Origin: Geminisphaera colitermitum TAV2
Lineage (GTDB): Bacteria > Verrucomicrobiota > Verrucomicrobiia > Opitutales > Opitutaceae
DNA: 64,000 nucleotides
Reading direction: 5' to 3'
NCBI RefSeq assembly: GCF_000171235.2
Contig: NZ_ABEA03000041.1
Span: 62,001 to 126,000 of the forward strand
In this document: positions 27,674 to 36,876 of the stretch, piece after piece
How positions within the stretch are numbered: the first letter of the stretch is position 1
Layout of the letters: each line of letters starts with the position of its first letter
Notes under the pieces: model-generated
Seen by the model: the letters and a program-made list of their open reading frames with translations, nothing else
Database searches by the model: none
Told to the model about the DNA's origin: nothing
Program-made: the position numbers and the translations under genes

Positions 27674-28585
27674 ATGTTTGAAAAACTCTTCTCCGAACGC
27701 GGTCTTTCGCTGGATCGCATGCGTGTATTGGTCGAGGTGCACGACGCCGGCAGCATCGCCCAGGCGGCGCCGGGCGACCCGATCCGCCAGAGCCAATACA
27801 GCCGGCAGCTTCGGGAACTATCCGAGTTTTTCGGCTGCGAGGTGGCGCAGCGGCAGGGCAAGCTGCTCAAGCTCACCGGGCAGGGACGACGGCTGGCCGA
27901 TCTGACCCGTGAACATTTTCGCTCGCTGGAAGATTTTCGCGCAGAGTGCGCGGCCGAAAGTTTGGACTACACGATCGCCGCTGGCGACAGCCTGCTGCAC
28001 TGGCTGGTGATTCCGCGGCTCGGCGCACTCGTGGCGGGGAAACAGCCGGTGCGTTTCGCGACCATTGGCCTGCGCACCAACGACGTGGTGCAATACCTCT
28101 CCGACGTCCGCGCCGATTTCGGAGTGATCCGGCAGGACGCCGTGACCGCCGCACTCGACTCGGCCCCGCTGGGGGAACTCGGTTACGTTGCTGTCGTTCC
28201 CAAGGCGCTTATCGGTCGCGGCAAGACTCCAATGCTCAAGGATGTCATCGGCCAACTGCCGCTGGCATCGCAGACAGCGGACGGACAATTCACGCAACGT
28301 GTCCGCCAGATCGCCGACAGCTTCAAAGTGGAATTCCGCCCGGCACTCGCTTGCCAGTCCTTTCCTCAGACGGTGAGTGCCGTCCGCTCGGGAGGCTTTG
28401 CGGCCATCCTTCCGTCGCTCGCCTTGGCTGAATTGCCAACCGGCACTTACGTCAGCGTAATCGATCCCACGCTGAAACGTCTGAAACGAAAGCTCGCCCT
28501 GGTCTGGAATCCACGGGTGCGGCAAGTGCGCTCGGGGGCCAGCCGGCTTATCGGTCAATTGAAAGATGCGTTGCGAGTTGAGTGA
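27674..28585 (+). CDS. LysR-type transcriptional regulator-like protein
   Basis: 303 residues from MFEKLFSERGLSLDRM. N-terminal winged helix with IAQAAPGDPIRQSQYSRQLR as recognition region (more degenerate than usual LysR), then a two-lobed substrate-binding domain (LLHWLVIPRLGALV; FAAILPSLALAELP). It is divergent from the tRNA-like locus and could regulate the small transcript or locus on the minus strand; that is positional inference only. Confidence 0.85.
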   Translation: MFEKLFSERGLSLDRMRVLVEVHDAGSIAQAAPGDPIRQSQYSRQLRELSEFFGCEVAQRQGKLLKLTGQGRRLADLTREHFRSLEDFRAECAAESLDYTIAAGDSLLHWLVIPRLGALVAGKQPVRFATIGLRTNDVVQYLSDVRADFGVIRQDAVTAALDSAPLGELGYVAVVPKALIGRGKTPMLKDVIGQLPLASQTADGQFTQRVRQIADSFKVEFRPALACQSFPQTVSAVRSGGFAAILPSLALAELPTGTYVSVIDPTLKRLKRKLALVWNPRVRQVRSGASRLIGQLKDALRVE

Positions 28586-28766
28586 GCCACCCTGCGCGAG
28601 ACGTGTTGTGATCCGTTGCGGGAGGATCCGAGCCTGGCGGAGTTGTTCGGAATAGAGCGGGTGGTGTGGGGGTATTGGCTCAAAAAGTGCACAGTAAACG
28701 CACAGTGTGCCTTTCTTCTGCCTATTTTCTCCTCCCTAAAAATCCCGCAATCTCTTGATTTCCAAG

Positions 28767-28841
28767 TGGTGCCAGAGGGCAGGATTGAACTGCCGACCAA
28801 GGGCTTATGAGTCCCCTGCTCTACCACTGAGCTACTCTGGC
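28767..28841 (-). tRNA. tRNA-Met (CAT), elongator type
   Basis: 75 nt with acceptor GCCAGAG/CTCTGGC, A73 and CCA; D-loop with GG (AGTGGTAGA); anticodon loop CTCATAA; canonical T-loop TTCAATC. It serves as an internal normal control for the aberrant array. The gap 28586-28945 holds nothing else. Confidence 0.96.
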
Positions 28842-28945
28842 GTCTTGTTGCCTCACCAATACGGTGAAAAACAGAGCGGCGTTACTAGGGGGCGGCTTCG
28901 CTGCATCGCAAGCAAAAATCAAAACGATATCCTCATTGCATCCCC

Positions 28946-29926
28946 TCAGCTTGCAAAAAAAGTGAGCAAGGCCTCGCGCAACCGGGCCTCCTGCGCCGCT
29001 TTGCCCGCGTGATCGTAGTGCCCCGTCTCCGACGCAAACAGACGTTTTGCCGCCGGATTCCCCAACGCGTGATAAACCGAGAACTGCCCCGCCGGAGGCA
29101 CCGCAGGGTCGAAAAACGCGGCCTCCACGTGCACCGGGATTTTGATGTGCCGCGCCGCCGTGGCCGCGTCGAAATACCTCAACACCTCACGCGTCTCCGG
29201 GTGACGCTGTGTATGCACACGCACCGCCTCGCCACTGCCACAGCAGGGCAATCCGAGACGCAACGGATGATTGCCAAAACTCGGCACCGACAAGTGCGCC
29301 TTTGCAAAGCGCGCATCCCACGCCAAAGCGAGCGCGCCAATGCCACCTCCAAAACTGCCTCCCAGGTAATCGAGTCGCTCCCGTGTTTCCGGTACCGCCG
29401 CCTGCAACACCGACGCGGCGCGCCACACGTCGGCCACGCAAAACCGGTGCACGTACGTCTCGCGACGCTCGATGCCGTGCAGCACATGGCCAGCCCCTTC
29501 GAGACGGATGTCCGCATGACGACTGCGTTCAGGAAGGCCGGTGCAACAAGGGAAAATGGCGGCAACATTCGCCTCTTTGGGGAACGGTGGATTGAGGTCT
29601 GGCTCGGCGCGCCCTCCGTAACCGTGGCAAATCACCGCGCCGCGACGCACGGGTCGTCCCCTCGGCAACGTCAACCAGCCACCGATCCGGTTGCCCTGCC
29701 CGTGCAAGCTGGCGAACTCCACATCAAACACCTCCGTGTGCTCAGTCCCCGGATGCGTAGTTGAAGGCCGGATACTCCAGTCGAGCGGCATGGACGCCGC
29801 CCACTCAAACGTCTCGCGCCAGAACGCCGCAAAATCGACCGGTTCGTCGATCACGGGCTGCAACGCGAGCAATTGCTCCTTCGAGTATCCGCCGGTTGGA
29901 TCAAAGGGATGGTTGTGTGGATACAT
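28946..29926 (-). CDS. Acetyl xylan esterase / cephalosporin-C deacetylase (CE7-like)
   Basis: Alpha/beta hydrolase removing acetyl groups from xylan-type sugars. 326 residues from MYPHNHPFDPTGGY; a long upstream extension is out of character and rejected. AXE1 features: GWLTLPRGRPVRRGAVICHGYGG (oxyanion region), nucleophile Ser in DYLGGSFGGGIGALA, late Asp in VHVEAAFFDPAVPP and His in ASETGHYDHAG. No signal peptide, so it acts on imported oligosaccharides. The UDP-sugar pyrophosphorylase gene precedes it by 41 bp on the same strand. Confidence 0.88.
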   Translation of the reverse strand: MYPHNHPFDPTGGYSKEQLLALQPVIDEPVDFAAFWRETFEWAASMPLDWSIRPSTTHPGTEHTEVFDVEFASLHGQGNRIGGWLTLPRGRPVRRGAVICHGYGGRAEPDLNPPFPKEANVAAIFPCCTGLPERSRHADIRLEGAGHVLHGIERRETYVHRFCVADVWRAASVLQAAVPETRERLDYLGGSFGGGIGALALAWDARFAKAHLSVPSFGNHPLRLGLPCCGSGEAVRVHTQRHPETREVLRYFDAATAARHIKIPVHVEAAFFDPAVPPAGQFSVYHALGNPAAKRLFASETGHYDHAGKAAQEARLREALLTFFAS

Positions 29927-29966
29927 GGGTTGCCCAAAAAGTCCGGGGGGAGCCGTAATGGTTTCC

Positions 29967-31409
29967 TCAGGCCTCCAAACAAAGCCCCGGAGCAATGGCG
30001 GGCTGCCTGCCGGCGCCGGCGAGCCGGGCCCACGCATCGGCGAAGGAATCCTCGTCGTATCCAAAAAGCGGCGACACCTCGATTTCGAACGGCGGCAGCC
30101 CCGTGGCGTCCGTTTCCACGGTGGCGCCATTGGCGCGCAGCCAGCGTGCAAACTGGCGGCGCTGGTCCTCGGCGCACGTCTTGGGCGAATCGAGACCCTC
30201 GGCATTTTTGACCGGCGAGAAGTCGTCCGCGCGACGCGTTTCGATGACGACCGGGTTTTTGGCAAAAGGCAGCGCGTCGAACACGAACATCTCGAACTTC
30301 ACGCCATTGGCCCTGTCGGGCTTCACGACGTTGCCAGCGGCGTCCACGCAAGGGATTTTTTTGTCGGCGCGGTGGAAAGGCAGCGCGTCGTCCCCACGCG
30401 CCATGCGCCGGATGAAACCGCGATCGAGCAGGTGGATGGCAATGCTGCCGGCGATGTAGCGGAGCTGGCCCGTGGCGGCGCCCCTCTCCTCCTGCTTGTC
30501 CTTGGGCAAGTCGGAATACTCGATGACCACGAGCTTGCCGCCCTGCGTGCAAAAATGGCCGACCTTTTCCCCCGCGTAAGCCTTGGGGATCATCTTGCTA
30601 CTCATCTCGGAACGACTCATGAGGTGCCAGCCGATGAAGGCGGGATCGATGAAACGCACCAGCGGATTGTCCACCTGAAAATAGCTCAGCATGTCGATGC
30701 CCTCGCGCTCCATGAGATCGAGCGCCCCGCTGCGGTCGAGCGCGCGCAAGGAGCCGCCGTGACCATCGGGCGACATGGCGATGGCGCTTTGCGTTTCGAG
30801 CAAAATCTTGCCGTCAAAACCGACGGCGGGCATCCGCCCCTGCCGGAAGAAATGAACCCGCCCCCGGTCGAGCCCGAAGAAGGCGTGCTGCTCAAAAAAC
30901 GCCACGGTAGCCGCGTGGTTGATGTGGCTCGTCATGACAAACCAGTGCAGCGGACGCCCATAGCGTTTGCCGGCGGCAATAATCTTTTCGGCGAAGACCT
31001 GGAACAACGACTTCCGTTTGATCGGCGTCACCGGATAAGTGCCCTTGGGTCCATCGTAACCGAGCCGCGTCCCCTGCCCCCCCGCGACGGTGAACGCCGC
31101 CACGCGACCCGCGCGCAACGCCTCCTCGCCCACGGCCTTGGCCCGCGCCCAGGCACCGGCGTCACCGCCATTCTCCGGCAACGGTTCAAACGGAGCCGGG
31201 GCGATGCCCTCAATATTAACGCCCACCACACCCGCGCCCGATTGAGCGACAAGCGTGCGATTGAGACGCCCGATCTCGGCGAGATCGATTTCCCCGGCAT
31301 CGGCGATCAACCGCTGCTGTTCGTCCGCCGACAAACGATCATAAAACGCAAAAACGTGGCCCTGACCTGCACGCTCAAAGGCCTCTTTCAAAACGGAATA
31401 CTTGGCCAT
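29967..31409 (-). CDS. UDP-sugar pyrophosphorylase (UAP1/UDPGP family)
   Basis: Transfers UMP from UTP to a sugar-1-phosphate, probably GlcNAc-1-P or a hexose-1-P. About 480 residues, eukaryote-like UDPGP family rather than GalU or GlmU. Nucleotide-binding loop VAGGQGTRLGYDGPKGTYPV; uridine contact region MTSHINH; GHGG in SPDGHGGSL; YFQVDNPLVRFIDP; NGVKFEMFVFDALPFA. Substrate choice is not decidable by eye. Start at MAKYSVLKEAF. Confidence 0.9.
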   Translation of the reverse strand: MAKYSVLKEAFERAGQGHVFAFYDRLSADEQQRLIADAGEIDLAEIGRLNRTLVAQSGAGVVGVNIEGIAPAPFEPLPENGGDAGAWARAKAVGEEALRAGRVAAFTVAGGQGTRLGYDGPKGTYPVTPIKRKSLFQVFAEKIIAAGKRYGRPLHWFVMTSHINHAATVAFFEQHAFFGLDRGRVHFFRQGRMPAVGFDGKILLETQSAIAMSPDGHGGSLRALDRSGALDLMEREGIDMLSYFQVDNPLVRFIDPAFIGWHLMSRSEMSSKMIPKAYAGEKVGHFCTQGGKLVVIEYSDLPKDKQEERGAATGQLRYIAGSIAIHLLDRGFIRRMARGDDALPFHRADKKIPCVDAAGNVVKPDRANGVKFEMFVFDALPFAKNPVVIETRRADDFSPVKNAEGLDSPKTCAEDQRRQFARWLRANGATVETDATGLPPFEIEVSPLFGYDEDSFADAWARLAGAGRQPAIAPGLCLEA

Positions 31410-31627
31410 AACTGATGGATGATTGGGTGAATAGAAGCGGGCAATGAAGCGACTCCCCCCACCCCGCCGCAATGCCATTCTGGCTGCGATTTCGGATCGC
31501 GGTTTTCCACCCGGTCATTTTGGATCAGAGACGCAAAAATGCCAGATTTCTGAACCGCTGGCTGAATATTTTAATCGCAAACAAGCAAAAATAATCCATT
31601 TCACCACCATCCCCTCCCTCCACTCCC

Positions 31628-32104
31628 ATGAACAACTCGACGACCTCTCAACCTAGTTTTCGCAAGACATTTGCCGAGGCCTATTGCTCCCAGCATCAGA
31701 TTCCCCTCGAAAAATTTGCGCAGTCAGTGCTCAAAGAATCCCTGCACCCGATGGCACGAGTCCTCTACCCCCTCATCCGAGTCCTGTCCTCCAATTACTT
31801 TCAAGCGGACCTCGACCTTGTCCGCGCCACCGGACGGCTGCGGCGCACCCGGGACTACGCGATGGAAGTTTCGGAATTCGTCCACCATCCGGCCAATTCT
31901 GGTTTTTTGAGAGCCTCCCTCGACCTGCGAATCTCGACCGGACGCCTCCGCCAACTCCTCCGCCGCACCCTGCGCGCCGAGCCACCCAGCTCTGACGAAG
32001 AATCCAGCCGCGAAGAGCAGGAAAAGGACCCCAACAAGACCGCGCTGCCTTTTGCCATCGCCAAAACACAGCCAGATAGCGTCCAAAAAAAATATCACGC
32101 ATAG
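31628..32104 (+). CDS. Small protein of unknown function
   Basis: 158 residues from MNNSTTSQPSFRKTF. Soluble, helical and basic in the middle (FQADLDLVRATGRLRRTRDY; ISTGRLRQLLRRTLRAE), with an acidic Ser/Glu stretch near the end. The opening KTFAEAYCSQHQIPLEKF looks like a short globular domain. Family not recognised. Isolated, with a palindromic repeat after it; the 218 bp before it show no gene. Confidence 0.7.
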   Translation: MNNSTTSQPSFRKTFAEAYCSQHQIPLEKFAQSVLKESLHPMARVLYPLIRVLSSNYFQADLDLVRATGRLRRTRDYAMEVSEFVHHPANSGFLRASLDLRISTGRLRQLLRRTLRAEPPSSDEESSREEQEKDPNKTALPFAIAKTQPDSVQKKYHA

Positions 32105-32126
32105 TCCCAAAGTGATGCCCAGTTAT

Positions 32127-32180
32127 GGAGTGCGGCGATTCATCGCCGCTTTGACGGGCCGTTTTAACGGCCCGCCTGCC
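32127..32180. repeat. Palindromic repeat family G (GGAGTGCGGCGATTC), partial
   Basis: GGAGTGCGGCGATTCATCGC and a GGGCCGTTTTAACGGCCC hairpin. A longer copy with both outer ends is at 49116-49250. Confidence 0.75.
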
Positions 32181-32270
32181 CCAAAAATGCCCCATCGCCT
32201 CTTCAGTCGATGACACTACTGACGCCACTTTGAGTTGCACCCACGCGCTCCCCCCCTGTCATTTGGTGCC

Positions 32271-33377
32271 ATGACGCCGCGCCTCCTGCTCCTTATCCTC
32301 TGCCTCTGTTCCCCCGTGCTGGCGGACGTGGAAACATGGACCGACCAACAAGGCCGGACGATGCAGGCCGAATTACTCGATGTTAACGAACACAGAAACT
32401 GGGCTGAGTTCCGCAAAGAGCAAAACGACCGGCGCTACCGGGTGTTGATCAGCACGCTCTCCGACGCCGACCAGGAACGCGTCCATGCCGCCGCCCTCCG
32501 CTTCGCCGCGCAACGCGAAGAACGCCGGCGTAGTCCCGCCGCCGATACAAGTCCCGCCGGTCCCGCCGCTCCCGCTCAGCCCAAAACCGACCAAGCCCCC
32601 CCATCCGCCAAGACCAAACCCACGCCGGACCCAAAGGACGCTGCGAAACCCGCCAGCAACGCACCCCGCCTCCCCTCGGTCACCCACAACCTCTCCGAAC
32701 TGCTCGTGACGCTGAAGGACAAAGCCTTCGTCCCCGTGCCTCCCGACACCCTGAAACCGCTAAAATTTTATGGCATCTACTTCGCCGCGGGCTGGTCCGG
32801 CGCGAGCAGGAAATTCACCCCGGAACTCGTCGCCGCCTACCCCGCGCTCAAAGCCGCCTATCCCGAATTTGAGATCATCTTCGTAAGCGCCGACGAATCG
32901 GAACCCGAAATGCTCGCCTTCATGACCGAAGAAAAAATGCCGTGGCCCGCAGTCGGATATGAAAACATCAAAATCGCCACCTCCGTTCGCAAACACCGGA
33001 GCAAAGGCGTGCCCAACCTCGTTTTCGTCAACGCCCACGGAAAACTCCTCGCCTCCAGCTATGTGAAAGTAAAGCCCCCTGAAGCGCCCAATGACGCCTC
33101 CTCTCCCCCCCCCCCCCCGCCCGTCCCTCCTCGTCCCACACCTCCCTCACCAGCAACCCCCAAGGACGCACCGCCCGCCCAAAGTGCCGCCGCCAAAGAC
33201 GCCGCACCCACCGCACCTGCCGCACCGAAGGAAATCGATGTTTACGAAGGCCCGCACAAAGTCCTCGCCTTTATTCGTGAATACCTGGCCAACCCGCCGC
33301 CTCCTCCCAAGCCCGTCCGCCGTCCCTCCCCCGCCAAAACCGGCTCCACCTCAACCGACACGACGAAAACCAAGTAA
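32271..33377 (+). CDS. Secreted SHD1 / thioredoxin-fold protein without redox cysteines
   Basis: Signal peptide MTPRLLLLILCLCSPVLA, then an SHD1-like beta domain (VETWTDQQGRTMQAELLDV), a Pro-rich linker, a tryparedoxin/nucleoredoxin-like domain and a Pro/Lys-rich tail. In the thioredoxin domain the active-site WCxxC is replaced by GWSGASRKF, so no dithiol chemistry is possible; KGVPNLVFVNAHGKLL keeps the cis-Pro region. A C14 run (33105-33118), in frame as prolines, joins the tail. Start chosen for the signal peptide. Function in the envelope unknown. Confidence 0.8.
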   Translation: MTPRLLLLILCLCSPVLADVETWTDQQGRTMQAELLDVNEHRNWAEFRKEQNDRRYRVLISTLSDADQERVHAAALRFAAQREERRRSPAADTSPAGPAAPAQPKTDQAPPSAKTKPTPDPKDAAKPASNAPRLPSVTHNLSELLVTLKDKAFVPVPPDTLKPLKFYGIYFAAGWSGASRKFTPELVAAYPALKAAYPEFEIIFVSADESEPEMLAFMTEEKMPWPAVGYENIKIATSVRKHRSKGVPNLVFVNAHGKLLASSYVKVKPPEAPNDASSPPPPPPVPPRPTPPSPATPKDAPPAQSAAAKDAAPTAPAAPKEIDVYEGPHKVLAFIREYLANPPPPPKPVRRPSPAKTGSTSTDTTKTK

Positions 33378-33494
33378 GCGCACAAAACGTCCCTCCCCCT
33401 CCCCTTCCTCCCCCGCACCCTCTGTAGTCGTATATTTGTGATGGCCCTCCAACACATTTGCCGTGAAGGTTCATCTTTCCCAAAAACGCATCCC

Positions 33495-34271
33495 ATGAAC
33501 AAAATCCTCATTCTTGTCCTCCTTGCCTGCGGGACCCTCGCCACCATCCAGCCGGCCTCCGCCGCCTCTGCTGCAACCGCCTCGCCACTCCCCACCCTCC
33601 GCGGTGTCCTCATGACCGGCGACGGCCCCCTCTTCTCGCTCGCGAGCGCCGACGGCAATGCCCGCTGGGCCGAACTCGGAAAAAAATTCGACGGCTGGAA
33701 ACTCGACACCTACGACGCCGCCACCGGCACCCTCACGCTCGCCAAGGACGGCCACACCATCCAGATCACCCTCGCCGACGCCAAGAATGCCGACGTCGCT
33801 GCCGACAGCGGCAAAGCCACGCTCGCCGACGCCACCGCCCTCATGGACCAGATGCGCTTTGCCGAGATGATCCGCAAAACCGTCGATCAGCAACGCGAGG
33901 CCATCGGCAAAATGGTGCGCGGAATGCTGGCCCAACAAGGCATCAAGGGTGCCGAAGCCGACAAGATCGCCGCCCAGCAGAGCAAGCTCATCAACATCAT
34001 GCTCGATGAGATGAACCTCGAAGGCATGAAGGACGACGTCGCCAAAGCCTACGCCGACATTTTCACCAAGGACGAGATTCAGGGCATGGCCAGCTTCTAC
34101 AACACCCCCACTGGAGTCGCCGTCCTCGACAAGCAGCCCGAACTCCAAGCCCGCATGCAGACCATCATGATGCCCCGCATGATGAAGGCCATACCCAAGG
34201 TGCAACAAGCCGCCATGCAAATGGCGCAGGAAGCCGCCACGCCCGCTCCCACTCCCGCCGCCACCCCCTGA
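33495..34271 (+). CDS. Secreted DUF2059-like protein
   Basis: 258 residues with signal peptide MNKILILVLLACGTLATI and cleavage near ASA-AS. The second half matches the DUF2059 plan: helices with FAEMIRKTVDQQREAIGKM, then AYADIFTKDEIQGMASFYNT and GVAVLDKQPELQARMQTIM. The first half looks like a small beta domain. Periplasmic; role unknown. 118 bp after the preceding secreted protein, same strand. Confidence 0.82.
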   Translation: MNKILILVLLACGTLATIQPASAASAATASPLPTLRGVLMTGDGPLFSLASADGNARWAELGKKFDGWKLDTYDAATGTLTLAKDGHTIQITLADAKNADVAADSGKATLADATALMDQMRFAEMIRKTVDQQREAIGKMVRGMLAQQGIKGAEADKIAAQQSKLINIMLDEMNLEGMKDDVAKAYADIFTKDEIQGMASFYNTPTGVAVLDKQPELQARMQTIMMPRMMKAIPKVQQAAMQMAQEAATPAPTPAATP

Positions 34272-34312
34272 TCACCCTCCTCAGCGTCCTCCTTCCCCCA
34301 GAGTCCGTTGCG

Positions 34313-34440
34313 GGCTGGCACCCCTGCCGGGGTGCAAAAATAAAACAAACCTATTCCGGGGGTGTCGCTGCGTGCTGCGCACTCCGCTCAACCCCCGGCT
34401 AATGGCTGTCACGCCTCCGGCGTGATGGCTGCAAATCGGT
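34313..34440. repeat. Palindromic repeat family H
   Basis: GGCACCCCTGCCGGGGTGC hairpin, a CCGGGGGTGTCGCTG / CAACCCCCGG pair and a GTCACGCCTCCGGCGTGA hairpin in series. Fills the gap before the trpE stop. Confidence 0.7.
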
Positions 34441-34483
34441 CGAAGATTGAGCGCTCCTGAAGCCGGTCCCCCGCAAAGCGTGT

Positions 34484-36006
34484 TTACAGCCGCTCCGCGA
34501 TTGCCACCGCCTTGAACAGAGCCGACGCCTTGTTGACCGTTTCCTGATATTCGCTCGCCGGATCGCTGTCCGCCACGATGCCCGCGCCCGCCTGAATGTG
34601 AATCTTGCCATCCTTGATCAACGACGTGCGCAACGTGATGCACGTATCCAGATTTCCATCATAACCGATGTAACCGAGCGCCCCGGCGTAAAACCCGCGC
34701 TGGTTGGGCTCGTTGTCCGCGATGATCTGCATGGCACGAATCTTCGGCGCACCGCTCACCGTGCCCGCCGGAAACGTGGCGCGGATCAAGTCGTATCCAG
34801 TTCTCCCTGACGCGATGCGCCCCTCCACCTGCGACACGATGTGCATGACGTGCGAATACCGCTCGATCACCATCATCTCCGGCACCGTCACGCTGCCATA
34901 CTCGCAAACGCGCCCGATGTCGTTGCGCGCCAGATCCACGAGCATCAGGTGCTCGGCTCGCTCCTTCTGGTCGGCGAGCAAATCCTTTTCGAGCGCGAGG
35001 TCGTCGGCCTGCGTCACTCCACGCTTGCGCGTGCCGGCGATGGGGCGAATTTCCACCAGACCATCCGTCAACCGCACGTGCACTTCAGGCGACGCGCCGA
35101 CGATGGCGAAGTCGCCCGCGTCGAGGATAAACATGTAGGGCGACGGGTTGACCGTGCGCAGCGCCCGGTAGAGATCGAGCGGCGTGCGCGCAAACGGCTT
35201 GGTGAAACGCTGCGAAGGCACGAACTGGATGATGTCGCCCGCGCGGATGTATTCCTTGGCCGACTCGACAGTGTGCTCGAAGTGTTCCCTGGTGAAGTTG
35301 CCCGGCGGCACCGTGACCGCGCCCGGATCGATGAGCGGCGCGGGAGCGAGCGTGCTTGGCAGACGGAGCAACGCCTCCAATTCGCCCAACTCCGCCAGCG
35401 CGTGGTCGTAGGCGGCGTCGGCGTCGCCGTTGTGGATGTGCGCATTGACGCAAAGACGGAGCGTTTGCTTGGCGCGATCGAAGATCAGTAGTGAATCCGC
35501 CATGACAAAGTAGAGCAACGGCGTGCCGAGATCGTTTTCCGGCGACGCCGCCGGGACGGTCGGCTCGATCCGCGTGATATACTCGTAACCGATAAACCCC
35601 ACCGCCCCGCCCGTGAAGCGCGGCAACCCCGGAATCGTCACCGGTTTGAACCCGCTCATTTCCTGTTCGATCAACGTCAACGGATCGGTGGGCGTGGGGA
35701 CGGTTTCAACATGCGCGAGACGTCCCCCCCCCCCCCCCCCTGTCCTGTCTGCCCATGCGAACGGATCGTGGTGGTGTCGGGGCCGCAGGCGAAGACCTTG
35801 CGTGGGCGGCAGCCGATAAAGCTGTAACGCGAGAGGCGTTCACCGCCTTCGATGGATTCGAGGAGAAAGGACGGACCCGCGACCCTGAGTTTGGCGTAGG
35901 CTGAGACGGGCGTTTCGAAGTCGGCCATCAAGTCGGTGTAAACCGGGATGATGTTACCTTGGGTGGCAAGTTGCAGGAAGGCGGCGCGATCCGGGAAAAT
36001 GGTCAT
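34484..36006 (-). CDS. trpE: Anthranilate synthase component I, broken at a G17 run
   Basis: First step of tryptophan synthesis. The N-terminal part (MTIFPDRAAFLQLATQGN; then FLLESIEGGERLSRYSFIG with the Trp-feedback LLES motif) runs from 36006 to the run at 35724-35740. The rest (PVTIPGLPRFTGGAVGFIGY to the catalytic SGRTGYDLIRATFPAGTVSG and AGIVADSDPASEY) is one frame over, down to 34484. Frames would join with 15 or 18 G; the intervening HVETVPTPTDPLTLIEQEM reads correctly from the run on. So trpE is off as sequenced, by phase variation or error. Its partner glutaminase is at 12932-13495. Confidence 0.9.
35724..35740. repeat. C17 run (G17 in trpE) at a frame break
   Basis: Seventeen C on the plus strand. 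On the coding strand it reads as Gly codons in either frame, between the N-terminal and chorismate-binding parts of TrpE. Confidence 0.95.
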
Positions 36007-36118
36007 GTGAGTCGGTAGAATTAGCCCTCCACACGAACCACGAAGCGCCCCGATGGCAATGCCGCTGTGACAGGGGCCGGTGATGATGGGTGCGCGATGC
36101 TTGACCATCCGGCACGGT

Positions 36119-36136
36119 GTGCTACAGGTGTAGCAC
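36119..36136. promoter_or_regulatory. Perfect 18-bp palindrome before the antitoxin gene
   Basis: GTGCTACAGGTGTAGCAC, ending one base before the antitoxin ATG. Position and symmetry suit an operator for a dimeric ribbon-helix-helix antitoxin that represses its own operon. Confidence 0.65.
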
Positions 36137-36137
36137 A

Positions 36138-36449
36138 ATGCCAGCGACAATCACGACAACGATACGTCTGACCCCCGCGACAAAACGCAGTCTTTCACGC
36201 GCTGCCAAGATGCGCGGTCTCAGTTTGAACCGCTACCTCGTGACCTCGGCGGAGGAAGTCGCAAACCAGACGCCGGTTTCCGGTCTTGGCCGGGAACTGG
36301 AAAAGATGGCAATAGATGGGATGGCCTTGCTCGCCTTGGATTCGATCCGGACACGCGCCATGGCGAACAAACGAAACCGGATGTCCGACAAGGCCATTGT
36401 AGAGGTTGTGAAGAGGGCGCGCCGTGAACGTGCAATGCCTTCGTCATGA
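36138..36449 (+). CDS. Ribbon-helix-helix antitoxin-like protein
   Basis: 103 residues; MPATITTTIRLTPATKRSLSRAAKMRGLSLNRYLVTSAEE is the strand-helix-helix DNA-binding part of DUF1778/RHH antitoxins, followed by a helical toxin-binding tail. Stop overlaps the toxin start by 4 bp (ATGA), the usual toxin-antitoxin coupling. Confidence 0.82.
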   Translation: MPATITTTIRLTPATKRSLSRAAKMRGLSLNRYLVTSAEEVANQTPVSGLGRELEKMAIDGMALLALDSIRTRAMANKRNRMSDKAIVEVVKRARRERAMPSS

Positions 36450-36868
36450 AGCCGCCGCTTGTTTTGGACACCTGCGCATTGATTGCCGGTCTGTTGAAAC
36501 CGCATGGGGCGTCGGGTTTGTTGGTGGACGCATTTTTCCACGATCAACTGAAACTCGCGTGGACAGGTGACATTATTGCCGAATATGGGGAGGTGATGGG
36601 GCGCGCAGAGTTTGGCATTGAGTTGCGGGAACGCGTGGCCGTGGTTTTGAAGCTGCGTTCGTCGGGGGTTCGAGTGACTCCGTTGCCGGTGCCGGAGGCG
36701 GACTGGCCTGATGTTGATGATTTGCCGTTTGTGGCGGCGGCGCTGGCAACCGAATCAAAAATAATCGTGACGCTTAATCCGCGTGATTTTGCGCCTGCAC
36801 CCGGTTTCGGGATTTTGATTCTGACGCCCGGCGAAGCGTTGAAAAAACTCCGCGCAGGCGAGTTTTAG
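36446..36868 (+). CDS. PIN-domain toxin
   Basis: 140 residues; VLDTCALIAGLLKPHGASG holds the first Asp, then Glu in IIAEYGEVM, Asp-Asp in DVDDLPFVAAALATESKIIVTLN and the later FAPAPGFGILILTPGEAL, as in the COG1569-type PIN toxins (putative RNases). Pairs with the antitoxin gene just upstream. Confidence 0.88.
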   Translation: MKPPLVLDTCALIAGLLKPHGASGLLVDAFFHDQLKLAWTGDIIAEYGEVMGRAEFGIELRERVAVVLKLRSSGVRVTPLPVPEADWPDVDDLPFVAAALATESKIIVTLNPRDFAPAPGFGILILTPGEALKKLRAGEF

Positions 36869-36876
36869 TGGTCTTC

